The notes below the pieces were generated by a model. The model had not been told where the DNA came from and searched no databases. It saw only the letters and a list, made by a program, of their open reading frames with translations. The position numbers and the translations under genes are program-made. Below, piece by piece: positions 54,146 to 64,000 of a DNA stretch of 64,000 nt. This DNA comes from Ostrinia nubilalis (lineage: Eukaryota > Arthropoda > Insecta > Lepidoptera > Crambidae), in NCBI RefSeq assembly GCF_963855985.1, contig NC_087118.1, forward strand, positions 11,428,501 to 11,492,500, given 5' to 3'. The first letter of the stretch is position 1. The number at the start of each line of letters is the position of its first letter.

Positions 54146-55034
54146 CTAGCGGCCGCCCGCGACTTCGTACGCGTGGATCCCGTTTTACCCCCTTCATCTA
54201 TCTTACGCGGTTTAGATTTTTTCATACAAATGTTTTTTCCCGCTAACTCCCGTTCCCGTTGGAATTTCGCAATATCCTGTTGTAACTAAGCTTTAAGTTT
54301 ACTAAGGTACCTGCATGCCAAATTTTAAGCGTCTAACTTACGCGGTTTAGATTTTTTCATACAAATGTTTTTTCCCGCTAACTCCCGTTCCCGTGAGAAT
54401 TTTGCAATATCCTGTTGTAACTAAGCTTTAAGTTTACTAAGGTACCTGCATGCCAAATTTCACGCGTCTATCTTACGTGGCTTAGATTTTTTCATACAAA
54501 TGTTTTTTCTCGCTAATTCCCGTTCCCGTAGGAATTTTGCAATATCCTGTTATAACTAAGCTTTAAGTTTACTAAGGTACCTGCTTGCCAAATTTCAAGC
54601 GTCTAACTTAAGCGGTTTAGATTTTTCATACAAAAGGATTTTCCCGCTAATGCCCGTTCCCGTGAGAATTTTGCAATATCCTGTTGTAACTAAGCTTTAA
54701 GTTTACTAAGGTACCTGCATGCCAAATTTCACGCGTCTATCTTACGTGGCTTAGATTTTTTCATACAAATGTTTTTTCTCGCTAATTCCCGTTCCCGTAG
54801 GAATTTTGCAATATCCTGTTATAACTAAGCTTTAAGTTTACTAAGGTACCTGCTTGCCAAATTTCAAGCGTCTAACTTAAGCAGTTTAGATTTTTCATAC
54901 AAAAGGATTTTCCCGCTAATGCCCGTTCCCGTGGGAATTCCTAAGTATCCTATAACCTGCCCAGGAGTATGAAGAATAATTGTACCAAGTTTCGTTAAAA
55001 TCCGTCGAGTAGTTTTTGTTTCTATAAGGAACAT

Positions 55035-55083
<49 letters not shown>

Positions 55084-55202
55084 AATTTTACTGATTGCAT
55101 TTTTGGCATCAGTATAGATCACTAATCACCCCCTGATAGTTATTTTGAAAATATATTTCATGTACAGAATTGACCTCTCTACAGATTTATTATAAGTATA
55201 GA
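54146..55202 (-). mobile_element. Helitron-like unit, 1057 bp, copy 2
   Basis: Same ends, same internal repeats and same length as 37023-38079, in inverted orientation. It sits between A and T within the L4 reverse transcriptase, about 12 nt after the FADD codons. Confidence 0.7.
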
Positions 55203-55267
55203 TAATAGAGATGTCATCAGCGAATAAGGTACATCGATATTTAGTGATAGAGGGGAGGTCATTTATA
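55203..55267 (-). pseudogene. L4 LINE: RT catalytic sliver
   Basis: Reads NDLPSITKYRCTLFADDISIII, the catalytic YADD-type box, trapped between the Helitron-like unit (left) and the palindromic element (right). Confidence 0.75.
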
Positions 55268-55535
55268 CAGTGTGTCCGGGCTTGTAGTGATCAAACTTTA
55301 ATGGCGTAATCTATGGACAATTTTATCGATGAAAATACTTCAAATTTGGGGCTTGACCCATTTGTCGCAAAATTACGAGGATTTAAGTTTTTAATTTTTA
55401 GTTTTCACCTCTTCCTTCAAAAACAAGTGAAAACGTGGGTAACTTAACATTAATAAGCGAATATTTAATATCATGCGATAGTCAATAAAATTATCTATTA
55501 GTAGAAGTAGAAAACGGACACAAGTTTCATACATT

Positions 55536-57327
55536 ATTCATTTTCATTCATTTTCATTTCATACTGTCGATCAAATCACAAGCGGTTGGTTTCGATGGCA
55601 TAGGCCGGTACATGATATCGATTCTGCTCGACTGCACTCTCCCTTTAATAACCCACATTATTAACTTCTCTTTAAGCTCTGGCACTTTCCCTACTTTATG
55701 GGGTAAAGCTTTCGTCATCCCTCTTCCTAAAATATCGAATCCCACCTTGCTCAACAACTTCAGACCTATCTCTATCTTACCCTTCCTTTCCAAAACTTTG
55801 GAAGCTGTTGTACACTCCCAATTCTCTAAGTTCATCTTCGACAACAATGTCCTTAGTCAGTTTCAATCCGGCTTCCGCCCTGGCCACAGTACCAGCACTG
55901 CACTACTTAAAGTGACTGAGGATATCAGAATAGGCATGGAACACGGTGAAGTGACACTGCTAGTATTGATTGACTTTTCCAACGCCTTTAATACTGTGGA
56001 CCATGACGTTCTTCTGGCTGTTTTAACCCAACTCAATCTTACACCTACTGCAATTAACTGGTTTGCTTCCTACCTTCGTGGCCGCCAGCAAGCGGTCCGT
56101 ATCGATAACTCTATTTCCCACTGGCGTGACTTGCTTACTGGCGTTCCGCAGGGTGGCATACTCTCTCCTTTACTGTTTTCTCTCTTTATAAACTCTATCA
56201 CCTCCGGTATTGGCTCCTCTTGCCATCTATATGCAGACGATCTGCAACTTTACCGTCAATGCCACTTCAAGGACATCAACAGGGCTGTGGAGTATATTAA
56301 TGCTGATCTTGATTACATTGCTGAGTGGTCTGGTCGATTTGGTGTAGCCGTCAACCCTAACAAGTGCCAAGCCATAATTATTGGAAGTCAGCGTCAAATA
56401 TGTCACCTCAACGGTGTGCCACCGGTTAACTTTAATGGAGTTGACATTCCTTACTGTGCGAGCGTCAAAAACCTTGGCTTGCACTTGGACACCACGCTCA
56501 GCTGGAATGTACAGGTTGCAGAGGTCAGTCGGAAGGTCACAGCCACAATGCGCTCCCTCTGGAGGCTCAAAAACTTCCTCCCAACAAAAACGAAAATTTC
56601 CCTCATTCAAGCTCTTGTCCTCCCGATAATCGACTATGCCGATGTCTGTTACCCCGACCTGAATCAAGATCTACTTACAAAGTTGGATCGCCTTGTCAAC
56701 AATGCCATTCGCTTTATTTTCTGTCTCCGTAAATATGACCATATCTCCGCTTACCGTTCCCAGCTTCAATGGTTGCCTCTCCCACTTCGACGCAAAGTCA
56801 GAATTCTCTGTACCCTTTTTTCAATTCTAAATGATCCCAACTCTCCTTCATATCTTAAGTCTCAGTTTAATCTTCTCAGCTCTACGCACTCACGTCAGCT
56901 CCGTTCCTCCAACAAATCCGTTCTTTCCACCCCTCTTCACCGAACTGGTTTTCTCTCCGACTCCTTCCGTCTCCAGGCCATTAGGCTCTGGAACTCTCTG
57001 CCTGAAGAGACCAGGCAAGCGTCTAGTAAGTTTTCTTTTAAAAAATCTGTCCATAATCACTTCCTCAAAATGATCTCATCTTCATGAATTGTAATTTCAG
57101 TTTAACTCAATCATCTATTTTATGTATGTATTTATTTATTATATATTTTATATATTATTTATGTATGTAGCATATTTGTTTTTGTTTTCTTTCCTGCACT
57201 AGAAGTACCGCCAAACAAATTTCTTTTCTGCTCAACCCAAAGGTAAACTGGTCGAGAATGCTTTAGTGCATTAAGTTCGCCTTATGTTCAAATGTATTTT
57301 GGCATAAAAGTTTAAATAAATAAATAA
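55536..57327 (+). mobile_element. L5 LINE, 5'-truncated, with 7-bp target duplication
   Basis: Bounded by ATACATT at 55529-55535 and 57328-57334. The 5' end is attcattttcattcattttc and the 3' end (AAAT)n. It entered one arm of the palindromic element, interrupting sequence that the other arm preserves. Confidence 0.8.
55564..57087 (+). CDS. L5 reverse transcriptase (C-terminal ~500 residues)
   Basis: Open from the truncated 5' end. AVGFDGIGRYMI (RT start), PTLWGKAFVIPLPKISNP, NNFRPISILPFLSKTLE, FQSGFRPGHSTSTALL, LLVLIDFSNAFNTVDHDVLL (first Asp), TGVPQGGILSPLLFSLFIN, catalytic LYADDLQLY, and the tail FLSDSFRLQAIRLWNSLPEE. Uninterrupted to the stop at 57087, so it is the least damaged RT in the window besides the truncation. 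Its clade differs from the other LINEs here (the RLWNSLPEE tail is typical of Jockey/I/R1-superclade relatives). There is no own start; translation from the internal Met would not give a full enzyme. Confidence 0.82.
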   Translation: MSIKSQAVGFDGIGRYMISILLDCTLPLITHIINFSLSSGTFPTLWGKAFVIPLPKISNPTLLNNFRPISILPFLSKTLEAVVHSQFSKFIFDNNVLSQFQSGFRPGHSTSTALLKVTEDIRIGMEHGEVTLLVLIDFSNAFNTVDHDVLLAVLTQLNLTPTAINWFASYLRGRQQAVRIDNSISHWRDLLTGVPQGGILSPLLFSLFINSITSGIGSSCHLYADDLQLYRQCHFKDINRAVEYINADLDYIAEWSGRFGVAVNPNKCQAIIIGSQRQICHLNGVPPVNFNGVDIPYCASVKNLGLHLDTTLSWNVQVAEVSRKVTATMRSLWRLKNFLPTKTKISLIQALVLPIIDYADVCYPDLNQDLLTKLDRLVNNAIRFIFCLRKYDHISAYRSQLQWLPLPLRRKVRILCTLFSILNDPNSPSYLKSQFNLLSSTHSRQLRSSNKSVLSTPLHRTGFLSDSFRLQAIRLWNSLPEETRQASSKFSFKKSVHNHFLKMISSS

Positions 57328-58114
57328 ATACATTTTATGGAAGTAAGAATGGATTGAATTAGAAAAAGACATGATTTTTTTCACTTCTTTTTCAGTTATT
57401 TTCCAACACAAGAAAAACCAGGTCGTTAAAGTATGTTTTATTTGCATTGTATTATTAGTATTTGAGCTATTCTACAAAACGAATGTAAATTTATTAGTCT
57501 ATGTCTATTAGTTTTGACGTAATTGTTGAACAAAGATACCCCTTCCCAGCCGGTTCCATAGCGCGTCGGAATAGGTTGTGTGATTCTTTCAGGCAGTGCA
57601 TTTTCGCATGTTAGCAGCACTATGGAACCGACTGGGAAGGGGTATCTTTGTTCAACAATTACGTCGAAACTAATAGACGTAGACTAATAAATTTACATTC
57701 GTTTTGTAGAATACCTCAAATACTAATAATACAATGCAAATAAAACATACTTTAACGACCTGGTTTTTCTTGTGTTGGAAAATAACTAAAAAAGAAGTGA
57801 AAAAAATCATGTCTTTTTCTAATTCAATCCATTCTTACTTCCATAAAATGTATGAAACTTGTGTCCGTTTTCTACTTCTACTAATAGATAATTTTATTGA
57901 CTATCGCATGATATCAAATATTCGCTTATTAATGTTAAGTTACCCATGTTTTCACTTGTTTTTGAAGGAAGAGGTGAAAACTAAAAATTAAAAACTTAAA
58001 TACTCGTAATTTTGCGACAAATGGGTCAAGCCCTAAATTTGAAGTATTTTCATCGATAAAATTGTCTATAGATTACGCCATTAAAGTTTGATCACTACAA
58101 GCCCGGACACACTG

Positions 58115-59165
58115 TATATAATATAAATAACAAAGGTCCAAGGATGCTACCTTGTGGTACGCCATAGTTATTTTTTGAGTATTTAGATTGATAAGTGGTA
58201 AGGAAGTTAAATTTGTCAATTTTATCTATCTCCACCCTCTGCATTCTGTCACTCAAGTAGGATGCAATCCACTTGAGTGAGAGACCACGCACTCCATATT
58301 TCTCTAATTTCCCAAGCAGAGTTCTATGACACACGCGATCAAAAGCTCTACTGAGATCAAACAAAACCATCGTTACGGGAATACGCTTGTCCATAAAGGT
58401 TGAAACTTGTTGAACAATATTATAGCATGCTAATGTGGTAGATTTTCCTTTTTGAAACCCGTGTTGATCCGGGTGTATGACGTTAAATTTTGTACAAAAT
58501 GATGACAGTCGTTTATGGAAAACTTTTTCAAAAATTTTTGAAAGTATTGGAATAAGTGTAATTGGTCTGTAGTTACCAATATCATCCTTTTCTCCCTTCT
58601 TAAACAAAGGCTTTACAACTGAATACTTAAGAGAAGATGGATATACACCATTGGCAAAGGATAAATTTACTAAGTATGCCAATAACGAGGACAGTTCATT
58701 TACGCAAGCTTTAATTATTTTAGTACTTATCTCATCATACCCGGTTGCTCCAGTGTTATTTAGTGATTTTACTATATTTCTCAATTCAAAGTCATCAGTA
58801 GGTGATAAAAAAAGAGTAGCACTATTATTTCTTATATTTCTCGAATAGTTTACAGAGTCAGAGTCAAGATCAGTTTTGGGAATATCTATGAAATAGTCAT
58901 TGAACTCAGTTGCAATGTCTTCCGGATCGTTTACTATTATTGTATGTTCATTCCTTCGTAAAGTTAAATGATCAAATTTCGGAAAATCATTTTTTTGTTG
59001 TTCATTAATGATTTTCCATGTGGCTATACATTTATTTTTCGATTTATTATTATATTTACTATTTTTAGATTTTCGAGCGGTATTTATACATTTTTGTAAT
59101 AATTTTGAGTACGTTCTATATTTTGTTCTTACTATGTCTGACTTTTTTTTGTAAAAAGTTACTCG
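58115..59165 (-). pseudogene. L4 LINE: N-terminal half of the RT region, 5'-truncated
   Basis: YKKKSDIVRTKYRTYSKLLQ, SKNKCIATWKIINEQQ, GYDEISTKIIKACVNEL, KPLFKKGEKDDIGNYRPITL and IPILSKIFEKV; then GFQKGKSTTLACYNIV, VLFDLSRAFDRVCHRTLL and NNYGVPQGSILGPLLFIL, where the palindromic element interrupts. At 59165 it meets L6 in the same orientation. The endonuclease is missing. Confidence 0.78.
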
Positions 59166-61298
59166 CAGTTTTCTTTTTGTGACATTACCGAACACTTAGA
59201 GACGTTGAAATACAATTTGTTGCTATGACTCCACTGCACTACCCTATCAATATCTGCCTGCAGCCCATCGCAGTCCAGCTGGTCTCTGACTTTCCTAGCC
59301 AATTTTAGATCATCAGCGAACAAAAGGCACACTGACTCCTTAACAACATTTGGCAGATCATTTATCATCAAGTTAAACTCTAAGGGTCCTAAGTTGCTCC
59401 CCTGACTGACTCCTGACCTAGTGAAGTATGGCATTGATTGATGGCCTCCCCATTCCACATATTGACATCTGTCTTTTAGATAGCTCGCAAAGAAAGACAG
59501 CGTTTTCGGCGTAAAGCCCGCGAGAGCTAGCTTTGCGAGAAGGACGTCATTATCCACAGTGTCGAATGCCTTACGAAAATCAAAGTATGCAACGTCTACT
59601 TGAGCTCCAGCGTCCAGTGCGGGCGCCAATAAAGTCATCAAGTGCAACAAATTACTTGAGGTATTACGAGCAGGACGAAACCCATGCTGTGCATCCGATA
59701 ACTGAGCCCCTACCTGCACATAAACCGATTGATATATAGCGGACTCGAAGATTTTTGCTGGCGTACTTAAAATGGCCACCGGTCTATAGTCACAGGCATT
59801 TGTTCCGCCCCCACCCTTAGGCACTGGGACCACCCTGGTCAACTTCCATTGCTCAGGGAACACTTCACTTTCGAGACATGTGTTGAAGATATGTGTAAGT
59901 GGATCCTCTAACACTTTATAACAGTCTCTAAAAATGAAAGGCGGAATGCCGTCCGGTCCCGTGGAATGCTTTGGTTTGAGCTTTAGCAAAGCTCGCCTTA
60001 CATCCTCTAGTTGCAACGCATGAACCCTCACCCTGGCTGCGTCGGCTGCCCCCGACCCACTCGCCGAGGCAACATCCAATACTGCTGGCTCTGGGTTATA
60101 CACGGAGCAAAAATAGTCAGCAAACTCATTCACACATTCCATTTCAGAAAGAACTCTACCATCTTTTAGTAAATTTTGTTTATTTGTGTTATTTCTTTTT
60201 GTTTTGACGAAATGCCAGAACGCCTTCGGATCTTTTTCTAAATTATACTGCACCATATCTCTATGTCGATTATGAGCAAGCTCCACTGCCTTCTTCACCC
60301 TCGCTCTACACCGCGAGAACTCTTCATAATCACTGATTGATCCACTCTTTTTGTATCGTATATGTAATTTATATTTTAGACGTATTTCAGATATAATATC
60401 CGGTGTATACCACTCAGGATATTTATATGGCGAAGTCACGAGCCTTTTTCTAGGGACACAATCTTTGATAGCACTATGGACATTATGATAAAAATAATCC
60501 AAAGCCTCGTCAGGAGTATTTATCGAATACAAATCACTCCAATCTATCTCCGCTAAATTGCCGTACAAAAGATTGAAATTGGCTTTCCTAAAGTTCCATT
60601 GACCATCAAGCAATTTATGCGGTTGATCCTTTCCACTTGTTTGTATCTCGTGTTTAGCCGCTGAGACCGTAACAGCGAGGGGAGGATGGTGCTCATCTAC
60701 CGGCTGCAAGCCCACCACCATAGCTACCGAGACAATACCACGCACACCGTCTCCGTTTAAAACCAGATCCAACTGTCTGTTATTACAATTAGGAACGCTG
60801 TTACTTTGACTGAACCCACAAAAGGACAAAAAGTATTCACAATAATTACAGATTTCCACATTTGCTGAATAAAGATTAAAATCTCCTAACACAATAACAT
60901 TATTATGGTATTTTGTACAGATTTTTTCAATAATATTAAACAATATCATATATTCATTAATATCAGCCTTTGGAGGAATATACACAACACAACAGGCAAA
61001 TAAAAATCATGTTTTTAGAAATACATCAGCGCAAACCATCTCAAAACAATGAGTGTCCAGGTCGACATTGTCCGGTATTGGCACTGATCGCAACTCATAC
61101 TGAGGGATTGCTATTAGGCACACACCACCGTGCTTTCGACCATCCGCTCGGTCACAGCGCAATACCTGATGGCCAGGCGGGATAAATTCGGCATCGTAAA
61201 TTGACGCATTACACCCGGTTTCCGTGATAGCGAATAAATTAGAAGCTGAGGCCTGAACAAATGATAGGAAACTTGTTAATTTTGTTCGCCAACCTCTG
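59166..61298 (-). pseudogene. L6 LINE ORF2: endonuclease and RT, missing its 3' third
   Basis: The endonuclease from 61290: RTKLTSFLSFVQASASN and LFAITETGCNASI (catalytic Glu), VLGDFNLYSANVE (GDFN), VDEHHPPLAVTV (terminal His). RT: KPKHSTGPDGIPPFIFRDC, VVPVPKGGGGTNACDYRPVA, AQHGFRPARNTSSNLL, VAYFDFRKAFDTVDNDVLL, SGVSQGSNLGPLEFNLMIND and catalytic LLFADDLKLARK. It ends at LYFNVSKCSVMS, where L4 begins. Between 61000 and 60985 the frame shifts. The endonuclease start is cut by the solo LTR (IHYQN / V). L2 and L6 are relatives (GSNLGPL versus GSHLGPV). Confidence 0.8.
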
Positions 61299-62165
61299 TG
61301 TTAGCGACGTCAAGAATAGTCAAGATTAACGTTAGCAACATCATGTCAAATTAACTAATTAATCTGTTTCGTAATTAAGAAAATGAACATGAAATTTTCG
61401 CCAAAAAGGCAATACCGTAGCGAAAACCATCAGGCTCTCTCGCTTACTCACTCGGTAGGCCTCTTTCTTGCATTGTCTGATCTCTCACTTCCACAAAATA
61501 GCTTCTCTTTCACACTTTTCTGGAAAATCTGGAATGTTCAGGAAAAAATAGAGAAGAAACGAGACGGAAATATCGGATCTCTCGCTTCGAACATTCTAGA
61601 GCGTGAGATAGCAATATGTTTTGTCCTTGTCTTGCACGGATGGTCCGTAGCGCAAGGCAATACCGTAAAGAGAGCCGTTTTAGGTTTTTTGTCAATAACT
61701 TCGCCAATTTTGGGAATTTTGAGATGAAACTTTTTGTATAATGTAGATAATTTAATTACGCATCTGTAGAAAATAAGAAACCATTGTAAAACTACCTGCC
61801 AGTTGGAGAAAATTAGCAAAAACTGTGGATTTCCCGAAGACAGGGATAGCAATAGCGTGTGAAAGCGGGATGGAGATAGCCGCTCCCCATAAAGACGGAA
61901 TGAACCGCTCCAGCTGGCATGTTCAGTTCAGAGAACAAGTGCTCCAAGCAACAAGTGATCTGAAGAAGCAAGAACTGAGAAAAGGAAGCGAATAATAAAC
62001 GCGAGAAGTCTCAGCAAGTGAAATAGTGGTTTTATTCCTGCAAGTAGCACCTACTACGCCTGACATAGTAAGGGCAAGCTCTCAACGGCAGTCATCATCG
62101 TCCGGTCAGCGCTCTCGAACACACACAAACGCATACAGTCCACTGCAGTCCACCACACTCTGACA
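61299..62165 (+). mobile_element. Solo LTR, about 867 bp
   Basis: Starts TGTTAGCGACG and ends CACACTCTGACA (TG...CA rule), inserted at the start of the L6 endonuclease. U3-like left half with GAA/TTC modules, AATAAA at 61993-61998, and a U5-like right part (gtggttttattcctgcaag). No internal retroelement sequence is adjacent. The target duplication could not be resolved exactly. An internal direct repeat ggcaataccgta occurs at about 61409 and 61654. Confidence 0.55.
61517..61597 (+). promoter_or_regulatory. Heat-shock-element-like arrays in the LTR
   Basis: GGAATGTTCAGGAAA (61531-61545) is a perfect three-module nGAAn-nTTCn-nGAAn array, preceded by TTTCTGGAAA (61517-61526). CGAACATTCT (61588-61597) is a further two-module site. 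These match heat shock factor binding sites; activity is inferred. Confidence 0.5.
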
Positions 62166-62204
62166 TTCTGGTAATGTATTTCTGTGCTTCTATTTACCGT
62201 GTGA

Positions 62205-62955
62205 CTAGATCGATTTAGACTTCTCTGCTTCTCTACTTCTCCGAAAGTTCTGACGCCACGGCTTAATACATATATCAGCCGTCCAGTTGGCGGGATCCAG
62301 AACCGTATTTACCAGTCTTGACGGAGTTCCGATTTTAAACGATGCATAATTGCCTCGTGGTTTAAGCGATTCCACCGTGCAGATAGTCTCCTTACAAATA
62401 GATTTTAAATGATCAAGTACCTGGTCATTGCCTGTCCCCTGCTTCACATAAAATAAGTGCAGATATTTCCACCTTTCCGATGCTTCGAGCGCCAAAGCTC
62501 CCGGAACGGCTGTACCCCGCAAAACTGGAGGAACCGACTTTCTCTGGCGTTTACTCCTCACTTCCGTCCATTCCCCTGCTTCCTCAGCGTTGGTGACAGT
62601 TTAATTAATGAGAGAGATGCTGTGCTGTTTCATAGGGTTGGCTCGAGAACTAGATGTCGGTCCTTGATCAGATTTGGCAACCTGATGATGCACAGGAAGA
62701 GTCGATGAACCATCACTGGAAGTGTCCTGGTACTTTGGTAACGTTGCCACGCTGGTTTTCTTTGGTTCGTCGGCTTTCACCCTAATACTCTGAGCGATCA
62801 CTGTCAAATTTTGTTGACAAACTGCTGATTTTACTTATCTCTAATTTTATTGCTAACAGATGTTCATTAAATAGCTTACTGATCTTAGCCATAATACGAT
62901 TCTCGAATTCCGTCTGCAAGGTCTTCAATTCATCGATCATACTCGTACGCATCCT
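62205..62955 (-). pseudogene. L6 LINE ORF1
   Basis: Starts about 62955 with MRTSMIDELKTLQTEFENRI, a coiled coil. A frameshift near 62800 leads to VIAQSIRVKADEPKKTS and a hydrophilic linker, with an in-frame TAA at 62601-62603. After the stop come TNAEEAGEWTEVRSKRQRK and the C-terminal RNA-binding-like domain WKYLHLFYVKQGTGNDQV, KPRGNYASFKIGTPSRL and NWTADICIKPWRQNFRR. It has the layout of CR1/Jockey-type ORF1 proteins. Confidence 0.65.
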
Positions 62956-63065
62956 TTCTATTACGTTATTATATTAGATGGTACCTATGGCGATCAGTCT
63001 TCACGAGTTTCTGAGGCAGAAAATAAGGATCCTTAACACTATCGTCGGAGGAAAAATCAGATGAA

Positions 63066-63519
63066 CTACTTGACGTAGAGCTGTTTTGTATCACTATCAG
63101 AGTCGCTTTCAGATGAGTCACTTGGTGGAATAATTACTCTGAGTTTCGTCTGCGTTCTTAGCTCTAGACTCTCTTCATTATCACTCAACGATATATTGTG
63201 ATCAGGCTGACTGTCAGGGTAGGAGTCCGTATCAAAATTACTATCAGTCGATTCTCTTCTTTGTCCAACTATTGCTGGTATTTGAGTTACCTGAGTGTTG
63301 ACAAGAAATATGGTTTGTTTTTCTTGAGCTGGACTGGCTAAATGACTTTCCGCGTCATAAACCGAATCCGTTATTGTGTTCTGACTTCCAGTTCTTGCTG
63401 GAATATCACATTTTTTAATTTGTTGAGGGTTGATAATGCGCTTATCTTGCATCCTAACTGATTCTTCATTTTTATTGCCAACTGCCATGCTTAAAATCAT
63501 TTTTGCTCTGCTCATTCTG
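63066..63519 (-). CDS. Unidentified acidic Ser/Asp-rich protein, start exon
   Basis: The ATG at 63515 follows a splice acceptor (ttatttacag/A at 63519), so the 5' UTR exon lies upstream. The frame MSRAKMILSMAVGNKN... runs 149 codons to an acidic end (NISLSDNEESLEL, SSESDSDSDTK) and stops at 63066. In another frame the homology-like run continues as SSSSDFSSDDSVKDPYFLPQ to about 62980, so either a frameshift mutation or a missed intron is present. I do not recognise it. Short MSRAKxIL starts with Ser/Asp-rich tails occur in lepidopteran transposon-linked proteins, but that is memory, not evidence. Confidence 0.4.
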
Positions 63520-64000
63520 TAAATAATAATGCAAGGTTACTCAAAAAACTACCGTGAGTCGAGCCCAGTTTAGCATTTTGCTTATCTAAACTTAACCTAA
63601 AATAAAAAAATAACGGGGTTTTCTGGAGGGCATGTCAGTTCTTCGGCAGCCTTCCAAGTGTAAGGTGCAAAGGAGAGAAGAATAAAGGAAGAATAAAGGA
63701 AGAATCTCTAATACTGGAAGCATTGTTTCATTAAAGAAAAACTCTTGTTCTATTCAGAAGCCCGATTCCCTGTCGGAGCATCACCGCACCACGGTAGTTA
63801 GAGCCCTAGCTAGCCTGGTGGCTAGCCGTGCCGGCCAGTGGCCCCGGATAAGATTACGTCATACAGTCCACTCGCTCTGGCTGTCGATCGAACTGTTGTG
63901 TACATTCTTCTTTTTTGCAGTCGGTTAAAAATAAACATTCATTTAGTTTAGTTGTCCATGCCTTTTTGTATTAATTAAAAAAAACATTATTCCTGAATAT
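63520..64000. other. Right edge, no gene
   Basis: A GC-rich patch (gtgccggccagtggccccgg, 63828-63847) and aaggaagaataaaggaagaat duplications (63685-63705). Possibly a 5' UTR or promoter of the acidic ORF. Nothing is firmly supported. Confidence 0.3.

Larger units (their letters stand above)
55268..58114. mobile_element. Palindromic element, CAGTGTG ends, copy 2, split by a LINE
   Basis: Same termini and arms as copy 1 (55268-55535 and 57328-58114), TATA on both sides, centre near 57560-57605. It is inserted in L4 exactly between the LLFILYI and NDLP codons. A sense LINE fills 55536-57327. Confidence 0.75.

Overview
The window looks like lepidopteran (moth or butterfly) nuclear DNA. It is AT-rich, has spliced genes with GT/AG introns, and carries repeat families that I associate with Lepidoptera: CTAG-ended Helitron-like units, the AACCGACTTC/GAAGTCGGTT repeat, tRNA-derived SINEs, and several APE-type LINEs related to Jockey/CR1. 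Family names come from motif recognition, not from a database search. At most three loci could be non-repeat genes: a partial family B DNA polymerase-like ORF (1-1196), the last three exons of an unknown nuclear-type protein (1648-2873), and an acidic ORF near the right edge (63066-63519). Nearly everything else is transposon-derived.

Layout. 1-6 kb: polymerase ORF, unknown spliced gene, Helitron fragment, SINE. 6-8 kb: RTE-type LINE relic holding a MITE and bracketed by inverted repeats. 8.6-14.1 kb: a TATA-containing segment with a retroposed hairpin-rich insert, then long perfect inverted repeats and a 226-bp tandem repeat. 14.1-36.5 kb: one nested stack. A Ty3/Gypsy-like element (gag from 16.6 kb, integrase end at 36.4-36.5 kb) holds a sense LINE near gag, a TATA-flanked MITE in integrase, and a 16-kb antisense LINE. 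That LINE is split by a 10,993-bp hAT-like insertion with an exact 8-bp target duplication. The hAT-like insertion contains a GAAGTCGGTT element, which contains a 577-bp P-element-like transposon carrying the start of a THAP domain.

36.5-41.9 kb: a TTAA-bounded element with two abutting Helitron-like units, a SINE, a LINE tail and a deleted mariner. 42-43.6 kb: the C-terminal part of a restriction-like-endonuclease LINE. 44.1-51 kb: a nearly full-length two-ORF antisense LINE whose 3' hexamer tail has grown into about 836 bp of (TCAAAA)n. 51-59.2 kb: two antisense LINEs cut by two copies of a ~1-kb palindromic element and by a Helitron-like copy the same length as the one at 37 kb. 59.2-63 kb: another antisense LINE interrupted by a solo LTR with heat-shock-element-like motifs.

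Target-site duplications and reading frames that resume across insertions allow a relative order of events. I see no rRNA gene, functional tRNA or CRISPR array.
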